A stretch of 50,995 nucleotides of DNA from Bacteroidota bacterium (GTDB lineage: Bacteria; Bacteroidota; Bacteroidia; B-17B0; Aurantibacillaceae), in contig JABDDQ010000009.1 of the NCBI GenBank assembly GCA_013287545.1, forward strand, positions 1-50,995, read 5' to 3'. Every line of letters starts with the position of its first letter. Position 1 is the stretch's first letter. The notes below the pieces were generated by a model. That model was not told where the DNA came from. It did no database searches and was given only the letters and a program-made list of their open reading frames with translations. Both the position numbers and the translations under genes were made by a program. Below, piece by piece: positions 44,381 to 50,995 of the stretch.

Positions 44381-45676
44381 ATGCCAGATAAATTAAATCA
44401 CGATTTTATATTAAAAGATAAGGGATATTCAAATTATGAGGATACTACTGAGTTAGCACGTCATAGATGGTATTATTATAAAGAAGGTTTTTCTCCAAAT
44501 ATTGTTGAAAATGCTATTGAACAAACAGGAATAAGTAAAGACGATTTAATTATTGACCCATTTAACGGGAGCGGGACAACAACACTTTCATCCTCTATTA
44601 AAGGGTATAAAGCAATAGGGATTGAGGTAAATCCTTTTACAGCTTTTTTATCCGACGCAAAATTAAAAAATGCTGACATTTCAGAATTAAGCAGGTGGGA
44701 AGATAAGTTATTGAAAGTAGCAGAAAAAGGAATGCCATCTCCTCTTCAGGGGTACTCTACATTTTCAAAAACAAAAAAGTTATCGCATTCGGAAACAAAA
44801 AAATTAGATAAATGGCTTTTCAATATCCCTGTCCTTAAGTCATTCGAAGGTGGATGGGATTTGACAAATAAAATATCTTCTCATAATATTCGAAAACTAA
44901 CAAGATTAGCATTAATCTCCGCAGCAATGAAAAATTGTAATGCGACTAGAGATGGGAAATGTTTACGGTATAGAGATAACTGGAAAGAAAATTTCTTTAA
45001 TAAGGATACATTTTTAGATGCTTTAGCTTTTGATTTAGCTAATATTAAATTAGATATAGCTGAAAAACCAATTGAAGGTAAAACAAAAATACTACAAGGC
45101 GATTGCAGAAGTATTTTAAAATCTTCTGATGAAATAAAATCTTTTAAATTATGTATAACATCTCCTCCTTATCTTAATACATTTGATTACACTGATATTT
45201 ATAGACCGGAATTGTTTTTAGGTAAATTCATTAATGACTCAAAAAGTTTATATGATTTAAGAATGAAGACAGTACGTTCTCACATTCAAGCTAAATGGAA
45301 TGAGCCTACCCTTAAAGACTTTGGATTATTATATGAACAAACCATAAAGCATATTAATGAACATAAAGAAGATTTGATGCATAAATCTATTCCAATGATG
45401 GTTCAGGCATATTTTGAAGATATGTCCAATATCTTGAAATTATTGCATAATAAGGCTGCTAAAGATGCTCAGATATGGTTTGTAGTTTCTAATTCTGCAT
45501 ACGCAGGGATGGAAGTTCCAGTAGATTTAATTATTGGAGATATAGCAGCAAGAGCCGGTTGGTATTTAAAAGAAATAGGGGTATTGAGATATTTGAAAAA
45601 ACGTAAAACAAAACATAGTCCAAATGTTACTCTTTTAAGAGAAAGCGTAATTATTTTATCAAAAAATAAGTTCTAG
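44381..45676 (+). CDS. DNA methyltransferase of the N4-cytosine/N6-adenine class
   Basis: The protein has 431 residues. Motif I DPFNGSGTT (59-67) binds AdoMet and motif IV is TSPPY (260-264), the SPPY form often seen in N4-cytosine enzymes. About 195 residues lie between them. The order I then IV with a DPFxGSGTT sequence is that of a permuted arrangement, the inserted part probably being the target-recognition domain. It protects host DNA from the upstream nuclease. It is followed by a terminator inside the cassette end. Confidence 0.85.
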   Translation: MPDKLNHDFILKDKGYSNYEDTTELARHRWYYYKEGFSPNIVENAIEQTGISKDDLIIDPFNGSGTTTLSSSIKGYKAIGIEVNPFTAFLSDAKLKNADISELSRWEDKLLKVAEKGMPSPLQGYSTFSKTKKLSHSETKKLDKWLFNIPVLKSFEGGWDLTNKISSHNIRKLTRLALISAAMKNCNATRDGKCLRYRDNWKENFFNKDTFLDALAFDLANIKLDIAEKPIEGKTKILQGDCRSILKSSDEIKSFKLCITSPPYLNTFDYTDIYRPELFLGKFINDSKSLYDLRMKTVRSHIQAKWNEPTLKDFGLLYEQTIKHINEHKEDLMHKSIPMMVQAYFEDMSNILKLLHNKAAKDAQIWFVVSNSAYAGMEVPVDLIIGDIAARAGWYLKEIGVLRYLKKRKTKHSPNVTLLRESVIILSKNKF

Positions 45677-45722
45677 CAAGTACTTTAAAAAAATATGTAA
45701 ATAATTAAGGTTCAATAAATTA

Positions 45723-45758
45723 AAAGGGTCAGAATATGTATTCTGACCCTTTGTTTTT
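45723..45758 (+). terminator. Subterminal hairpin and terminator, right end of cassette
   Basis: AAAGGGTCAGAATA pairs with TATTCTGACCCTTT (14 bp, two-base loop), followed by GTTTTTT. It ends the methyltransferase transcript and mirrors the left-end hairpin in position. Confidence 0.85.
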
Positions 45759-45781
45759 TACCTCACTTAACCTTAATCGAG

Positions 45782-45797
45782 ACTTGCGTAATTAAGG
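45782..45797 (-). repeat. Right terminal inverted repeat
   Basis: ACTTGCGTAATTAAGG is the exact reverse complement of the left end at 43190-43205. Confidence 0.85.
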
Positions 45798-45805
45798 TAT
45801 TTCTA
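45798..45805. repeat. Target-site duplication TATTTCTA, right copy
   Basis: This copy is identical to 43182-43189 and directly abuts the right terminal repeat; AGGGGCTTTTTTT, the other terminator arm, follows. Confidence 0.8.
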
Positions 45806-45857
45806 AGGGGCTTTTTTTAATTACTAATTAAAAAATCGAATTAGTAAAGTTCAATTA

Positions 45858-48398
45858 TTACTTAGTAATAACTATTCGTTTATTTACTACGTTATCGTTA
45901 GCTGAAATTTTAATGTTGTAAATGCCATTAGTTACATTGCTAACGTTTACATTGGTGGTACCATTTATGGTTTGGCTTAACACCAAGCGTCCGGTTAGGT
46001 CAAACATTTCTACTAACTGCGGAGTTGTTGTTTGTGTTTCGATTGTAAAATTACCGTTGTTTGGGTTAGGGTAAATTTCGAACTGTTGCGCAGCGTTGCT
46101 TACTAAATTATTAATGCCTGCTGTACTGCTTACTTGATTTTGTAAATAACTAAAATCAGGGGCAGTAGCATTTTTAATGATGGTTGACTGTTCTTCTTTA
46201 CCACCGGTTAAAGGCAACGTAATGATTTGTGAACTTTGTGCCCAAGGGCAAACGTTGTTCCACGAACCTAATGTAATCATATACGTTCTGGCATAATGAA
46301 ATTCGCCGGGGGTGCTTACATTGGGTACAGTAACCGAGCCTGAATAATCGGTACTGCCTGAATTGTTGATACCGCTGAATGTTGTTGCAGATGGAAATAA
46401 CCACCAGTTAGAAGGGTTGTTACTTACCGTCCAATTAGCAGAGCCCGATGGAGATGAAAGTTCTGATAAAATATATTCGTATGCGTAACCTGCGCTGGCT
46501 GTTGTTGCCGCATCACTTGCTAATGCACTTATGGTTGCATAAGCACTGTTTGAAGTAACATCTGATAAGTTAAACGACGGTACGTTAGGAGATACCGTAA
46601 CTAATTGGTTTAATGTAGTAGCACAACCTGTGGTGCTATTTGTTACCGTTACATCGTACGTGGTGTTTGTTGTTGGGCTTTCGGTTATACATGGTTGGGT
46701 TGAATAAACAATTTCACGTAGTCCTCGGGTAAACCATGCTATATTATATGGAGAACCAGAAGGGCTTACACATAACGTTGTGCTGGTGCCTGAACAAATA
46801 GTTGTGTTACCCGAAATGCTTGCTGCAGGATTGCAGTTAATGTATATACTTGTTGTATACGTTGCATTGGTTAATACAGGGCATTTTTTAGTTTCTGTAA
46901 TTTGTACTATGTAATTATGGTTGCATGGTAAACTGCTTGTAGCAAATGAATAAGCAATAGTAGTAGATGTAGGATTTGAAATGGTTGCTGTTAAGCCTGG
47001 TCCGCCATCAGCTACTAAGCTGCTGTTTGCCGATATAATATTTAAAATATAACTATCTGGTATAGTAGTTCCGGTCGTTCCGCCTATGTTAAGCGTGCTG
47101 CCACTACATAGTTGAGCAGGCACCGTAAGGTTTGGTGCAAAGCTTGGAACAACTCCGTTTATGGCTTTGTAAACAAGCACACCTGCATCGTAATTAAAAT
47201 ATAAATTACCGCAAGCATCTACCGCTATGCCGTTTTCCTGAATAATGTTGGTGAAAAGTGTATAATAGTTGCCTGTATTAGTAAACAGACCAATATTGCC
47301 CAGGTTACCAAATAAAGCCAAGTATATATTATTGTTTGCATCAATAGCCATAGCAGATGCGCCATACGTAGCAAGAGCAGGAATTGATGTAACAGGATAT
47401 CCATCTGCCGAGGTACCCGGAGTTACGCCGTAGCCTGCAAAATAATAAATGCGGCCTTTATAGGTTGGGTTAGTTAAATCAACTCGGCGAATTGTAGACG
47501 GATCCATGGTTAAACCATTAGATAAATCGGTGAAATATAAATTACTATATGTAGCATCAAACGCTATAGCACCGGTAGGGTTAATAACTACTGCAGATGA
47601 ATTTGCTAATACATTATTACCTGTAGAAGGATTACCATAAGGAGTAACACCGGGTTGACCTACAACCGTATATATATAACCAGGAGTAGTAGTGTTTCCA
47701 AAAATATCTGTAGTTCCTACAGTTACTTCTCTTATAACACCCGAATCAATTATAAATATATTACCATAATTATCGACTGCGATACCCGACGTGCCATAAA
47801 AAGTTGCGCTGCTTGCAGGGCCACCATCTCCACAAACAGCTCCACCATCTTGCGTGCATTTAACAATAGGACCTTTAGTACCAAATGTAACACCTGTGTA
47901 AGGAGCCGGTACGGTACCTGCTACTGTTGTCATAAGATGCGCAGTACCCGAATTTATGGTACCACTAATAGCATTAACTTTTCTAATTAAACCATTACCC
48001 CAATCGTTAATATATAAATTGCCCTGCAAATCTAACGCTAAGGTAGTAGGGTTATTAAGCAGGGTGTGAACTGCAGCGGCTCCATCTCCATTGTATCCAC
48101 CGGTACCACCATTTACACCGGCTATAATAGTTGCTACGCCAAAAATATCGACTTTTACTACCACGTTGTTGCCTTGGTCGGCAATAAAGGTTTCTCCTTT
48201 TGAGTTTACTACGATGCCCCCTGTTCTGCTTACCGGGTTACCAACAGCAACTCCTCCTTGTACTGTTGTGCCTTGTGTTCCGCCACCGGCTGCATTACCT
48301 AAAAAAAGGTTGTACCCGGTGGTAAATGGGTTTTGTGCAAAGCCCATGCATGCGCCTAAGCACATGGCCAAAATTAATTTTGTTTTTTTTGTTTTCAT
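45858..48398 (-). CDS. Secreted NHL-repeat protein with T9SS sorting domain
   Basis: The protein has 846 residues with a signal peptide (LAMCLGACMGFAQ). Residues ~40-420 contain NHL-type blades (GGIVVNSKGETFIADQGNN, TTLALDLQGNLYINDWGNG, SGIAVDNYGNIFIIDSG). Then come a Cys-containing beta region, an Ig/PKD-like domain (GNTTICSGTSTTLCVSPSGS) and a type A sorting domain (FEIYPNPNNGNFTIETQ ... NKRIVITK). It is a surface-displayed or released beta-propeller protein; the ligand is unknown. Its own terminator is the hairpin split by the cassette 41 bases away. Confidence 0.88.
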   Translation of the reverse strand: MKTKKTKLILAMCLGACMGFAQNPFTTGYNLFLGNAAGGGTQGTTVQGGVAVGNPVSRTGGIVVNSKGETFIADQGNNVVVKVDIFGVATIIAGVNGGTGGYNGDGAAAVHTLLNNPTTLALDLQGNLYINDWGNGLIRKVNAISGTINSGTAHLMTTVAGTVPAPYTGVTFGTKGPIVKCTQDGGAVCGDGGPASSATFYGTSGIAVDNYGNIFIIDSGVIREVTVGTTDIFGNTTTPGYIYTVVGQPGVTPYGNPSTGNNVLANSSAVVINPTGAIAFDATYSNLYFTDLSNGLTMDPSTIRRVDLTNPTYKGRIYYFAGYGVTPGTSADGYPVTSIPALATYGASAMAIDANNNIYLALFGNLGNIGLFTNTGNYYTLFTNIIQENGIAVDACGNLYFNYDAGVLVYKAINGVVPSFAPNLTVPAQLCSGSTLNIGGTTGTTIPDSYILNIISANSSLVADGGPGLTATISNPTSTTIAYSFATSSLPCNHNYIVQITETKKCPVLTNATYTTSIYINCNPAASISGNTTICSGTSTTLCVSPSGSPYNIAWFTRGLREIVYSTQPCITESPTTNTTYDVTVTNSTTGCATTLNQLVTVSPNVPSFNLSDVTSNSAYATISALASDAATTASAGYAYEYILSELSSPSGSANWTVSNNPSNWWLFPSATTFSGINNSGSTDYSGSVTVPNVSTPGEFHYARTYMITLGSWNNVCPWAQSSQIITLPLTGGKEEQSTIIKNATAPDFSYLQNQVSSTAGINNLVSNAAQQFEIYPNPNNGNFTIETQTTTPQLVEMFDLTGRLVLSQTINGTTNVNVSNVTNGIYNIKISANDNVVNKRIVITK

Positions 48399-48464
48399 TT
48401 TTTTGGTTTGGTTTTATATTTTGTCCGGCAAAAGAATATATATGCAAACACCTTTTTTGAGGTA

Positions 48465-48506
48465 GTTTGCAGAACGTGCATTTAAGTTTGCAGAATGTGT
48501 GTTTAA
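48465..48506. repeat. Two tandem 21-base repeats upstream of the NHL gene
   Basis: GTTTGCAGAACGTGCATTTAA and GTTTGCAGAATGTGTGTTTAA are adjacent, and a third partial copy GTTTGTAG follows. This is in the spacer between the fusion enzyme gene and the NHL gene, 67 bases upstream of the NHL start. Confidence 0.6.
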
Positions 48507-48635
48507 GTTTGTAGCGACGAAAAGTTGAATACTAAATTACGAACGTTGAATGCCGCATTTTAAACGCCGAATGATATGTAAGGAATTTTCATTTTTTGTA
48601 ATTATATTGAGAAAATGCTCTGCAATGCCTGTAAT

Positions 48636-48670
48636 TACAAGAGGTGTGCGAGATTGCTTTGCAATGACAA
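48636..48670. repeat. REP-like hairpin repeat, copy 2
   Basis: It shares ACAAG, GGTGTG, GAGATTGCTT and GCAATGACAA with 43105-43145, with a shorter loop (ATTGC-TTT-GCAAT). It lies just after the end of the fusion enzyme gene. Confidence 0.6.
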
Positions 48671-48692
48671 CAAGCTGGTTACGCCACTTATT

Positions 48693-50995
48693 TTAACGAG
48701 GCACTAAACCTATAACGGATAAATTGTACTTATCTTTTACTTGGATGTAGGCAACTGATGGGATTGATTTTGCGCCGAGTTTTTCTTTTTCTTCATCGGC
48801 TGTTAAGCCTAAATAAATTTTTTGTTTGCCTAATTGTTTGGCACGCAACACGGCGGTAAAAAGTAACTGACGATAGGTGTTGTATTGTTTAAAATTATAA
48901 TCGAGCCCCAACACCCAAGGGCAATAGTTGTTTTTTGTTTTATATACAAAACCAATGGCAACCGGAAGAGGTTGCGGACGCGTATCGAGTTCGGGAATTA
49001 TTTTTAGTTGAATGATATCGATATTAGGGTGTTTGCTTAATTGATAGAAAAGTTTTTTGGGTAAAGCAAATGTGTTTATGCGTCGGTTTTTATGCTGGAT
49101 GTTTTTGTATAGCGTGTACCAATGTTCTACCTCAGCATCGGTTGGGTTGTTTACCATGCTGCTTTGAAAGCCGGGTTGAAAACGAATAACCTCACGCTTT
49201 AAGCGGTTGCGTTTTTTGGGTGGCAGTTGTTGTAAAAATTCTTCGGGGGTTTGCCAATTCATCTCTTCAATGATATTTGTATTTGGCATATCAACTTTTA
49301 TAAAACCGCGGTCGATAAAATAATTTCGCAGTTCTAAATCATCGGCAGCAAAATCGCGCAGGTAAAGGGCATCGGTGGCTTGGGTTTCGTGGTCTGCCCA
49401 AATTTCATCTAACAGAAACATGAGGGCATTTTTCCAATCGACAGCATTTCTGTTTATATAAAGATGTTGGCCTTCGGTAAGTGGTGTACCCATCATATAA
49501 CAACGCGATGTCAGGTAATAAGCATCTGCCTCCCTCTTTTCTTCAATTTGATTTGAGATGTCGGCAGGCGATAGCATATCATCTTTCAGCAACACATTGG
49601 TAAAAAAAGTAGCCGCTATAATTTTATTATTTGTATTGCGTACAAAATAGTACATAAAAGTCCAGTTATTTTCTGGTTCTGCATTTTGCGTAAAAGTGTT
49701 TTCGAGTAACAGAAGAGCCTCATAATCGAACATGCCTTTATCAGCCATTAATTCATCCCACACGGGTTGCGAGATATTTTTGATAGATGTATGTTTTTCT
49801 ATTTTATAGCTTGTGTTAATTGTTGTTTGATTGGAGATTTGTTTATGGCGCAGGGTTTTAAAGGCACGGAAAATATCATCGGTAGTGCGGCCTTCTTCTT
49901 GCAAGGCAAGCGGCAGGTTTTTTGCAAGACTGTTACACAAGCCCAGTATATCATCATTCGTATGATTATTATTTATGGTAAAGCGTATACCGGTACAGGT
50001 TTCGGGTACGGCGGGGTAAATGCCCAGGTTAGTATAGTAACCATCGTGCATTAATTTATTTACCAAGTTGTAGCCCACGGTGGGCAAGCCCACACCAATA
50101 AAACGTATGGGTACTTCGGTGTTTGCAATTAAGGGCAGATTAAGTTGTGTGAGTGTGCTGTTACACAATTTTATTTTTTCGAGTAACTGATTTTGCTTTT
50201 CATGAATTTCATCGCTTAGGTGCATGTTAGCTGATGCTATAGAGCAACCCAAAGTTGCAGGTTGCTGCGGCCCTGAGTAAGTTAATGGGCCACCCCAGGT
50301 GCGAACTTTCCAACACCACTCATCGGTAGGGAAAACAAACACCCCCCCACTGGATCCAAAACCTTTTGCGAGCGATGTTGCCAAAATCATTTTAGGATGC
50401 AGTTCGCCTATTTTACTTAGTAAATAACCTGTACCGTTGGTGCCCGTCCAACTCATGCCATGCGCATCATCAATATAAAAATGCAGTTGCGGATTTTTAT
50501 TTAGCATTACCATTAGCTCATCAATAGGCGCTACATCTCCATACATGGAATATATGCTATCGAAAAAATACCAAATGCGGTTGTGCTTGGGGCTAAGCTC
50601 ATCAATTTTTTTCTGTAACTCATCTAAGCGGCTATGGCGCAGTAAGATAATGTTTACTTTTTTATCGATAAGCTTGGTTGCCTGATACATGGAGATATGC
50701 GCCTGATGATCGAGAATGATGGCATCGCCCTCTTCAACAATGCAGGGTACGGTACCAAAGTGCCCTATGGTTGAACTGGGCGAAAGCAACAAAGGACGTT
50801 TAAACATTTGCTGCAAACGCTCCTCCAACTCCTTATACGGATGAATGGATACGTAGGCGCGTGAACATGAAAACTGTGAGCCGTATTTTTCCAGATACTT
50901 TGTACCCGAAGAAATAATTTTTTGGTTTTTTTCTAAACCCAAATAGCTGCAGGAGCCAAAATTAATGAGCTCGTTTGTGTAACCTTGCAGCTTAA
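48693..50995 (-). CDS. Alpha-oxoamine synthase-like PLP enzyme fused to a C-terminal acyltransferase-like domain, 5' end cut by window
   Basis: The frame continues past the first internal start to the window edge and there reads LINFGSCSYLGLEKN, the classic N-terminal motif of this family, so the true start lies outside. Over 766 residues are visible. The first ~380 are an AONS-type PLP domain: IDDAHGMSWTG holds the cofactor Asp and His, and SLAKGFGSSGG the expected Schiff-base Lys. After a linker (~380-400) comes an alpha/beta region (TFMYYFVRNTNNKIIAATFF ... PWVLGLDYNFKQYNTYRQLLFTAV) like GNAT/FemAB acyltransferases. It probably condenses an amino acid with an acyl-CoA and modifies the product. 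Substrates are unknown. Confidence 0.8.
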   Translation of the reverse strand, partial: KLQGYTNELINFGSCSYLGLEKNQKIISSGTKYLEKYGSQFSCSRAYVSIHPYKELEERLQQMFKRPLLLSPSSTIGHFGTVPCIVEEGDAIILDHQAHISMYQATKLIDKKVNIILLRHSRLDELQKKIDELSPKHNRIWYFFDSIYSMYGDVAPIDELMVMLNKNPQLHFYIDDAHGMSWTGTNGTGYLLSKIGELHPKMILATSLAKGFGSSGGVFVFPTDEWCWKVRTWGGPLTYSGPQQPATLGCSIASANMHLSDEIHEKQNQLLEKIKLCNSTLTQLNLPLIANTEVPIRFIGVGLPTVGYNLVNKLMHDGYYTNLGIYPAVPETCTGIRFTINNNHTNDDILGLCNSLAKNLPLALQEEGRTTDDIFRAFKTLRHKQISNQTTINTSYKIEKHTSIKNISQPVWDELMADKGMFDYEALLLLENTFTQNAEPENNWTFMYYFVRNTNNKIIAATFFTNVLLKDDMLSPADISNQIEEKREADAYYLTSRCYMMGTPLTEGQHLYINRNAVDWKNALMFLLDEIWADHETQATDALYLRDFAADDLELRNYFIDRGFIKVDMPNTNIIEEMNWQTPEEFLQQLPPKKRNRLKREVIRFQPGFQSSMVNNPTDAEVEHWYTLYKNIQHKNRRINTFALPKKLFYQLSKHPNIDIIQLKIIPELDTRPQPLPVAIGFVYKTKNNYCPWVLGLDYNFKQYNTYRQLLFTAVLRAKQLGKQKIYLGLTADEEKEKLGAKSIPSVAYIQVKDKYNLSVIGLVPR

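Larger units (their letters stand above)
43190..45797. mobile_element. Transposase-free cassette carrying a restriction-modification gene pair
   Basis: The 2608-base unit starts CCTTAATTACGCAAGT (43190-43205) and ends with its exact reverse complement (45782-45797), a 16-bp terminal inverted repeat. It is flanked by TATTTCTA repeats. Each end has a hairpin at about the same offset (43232-43260; 45723-45752) and an ATTTATTGAA block (43262-43271; complement 45711-45720). Only the nuclease and methyltransferase genes lie inside; there is no transposase or integrase. It would need a transposase in trans. Restriction-modification units in such MITE-like frames are known in principle. Confidence 0.8.

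Noticed and set aside
1-50995. CRISPR arrays
   Set aside because: No regularly spaced direct repeats of 25-40 bases and no cas genes were seen.

Overview
The window looks like chromosomal DNA of a Bacteroidota bacterium with a type IX secretion system (T9SS). The evidence is three secreted proteins ending in T9SS type A sorting domains, many lipoproteins, several genes preceded by the Bacteroidota -7 box TAnnTTTG, a DUF2723 GT-C glycosyltransferase, an archaeal/eukaryal-type ProS ending in Tyr, and an OmpP1/FadL-like barrel of the kind common in this phylum. The genus cannot be read from the sequence. Genes run off both edges: a subtilase at the left, and a fused PLP-dependent synthase/acyltransferase at the right.

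Layout. 1-8157 (+) is a surface and secretion cluster: subtilase, lipoproteins, a PD40 propeller, an outer-membrane barrel, an FG-GAP propeller and a WG-repeat protein. 8180-17082 (all -) is an AT-rich defence island. It is read from a TerB/ATPase/Lhr-helicase trio matching the Shango anti-phage system, through a small membrane protein, to an HNH nuclease, a SIR2-domain protein and a protein with a HEPN-type RNxxxH motif. The island lies against the 3' end of a tRNA-Glu gene (17513-17584). 17636-43101 is mostly housekeeping and envelope: proS, a Gly/Tyr/Met-rich lipoprotein, a FadL-like barrel, two paralogous small envelope proteins, DUF2723 plus NodB deacetylase, oligopeptidase B, a PSD-like lipoprotein with an in-frame amber codon, a Crp regulator plus DHFR-like protein, phosphoesterase, TPR proteins, an AlkB-like dioxygenase, AraC/DJ-1 with VOC and DoxX genes, a cytochrome c and an SRPBCC protein. 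45858-50995 (-) holds an NHL-repeat T9SS cargo and the PLP fusion enzyme.

The most striking structure is at 43182-45805. A PD-ExK nuclease gene and a DNA methyltransferase gene form a transposase-free cassette bounded by 16-bp terminal inverted repeats and an 8-bp direct repeat (TATTTCTA). It sits exactly in the loop of a perfect 14-bp terminator hairpin between convergent genes, and removing it restores that hairpin. Both ends repeat one architecture (terminal repeat, then a hairpin of unrelated sequence at the same offset, then ATTTATTGAA), so it looks like a mobile restriction-modification unit moved in trans.

The two defence loci (an abortive or surveillance type island and a restriction-modification cassette) are both AT-rich compared with the middle of the window, which fits acquisition by transfer. 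No computation was run; all matches are by eye.
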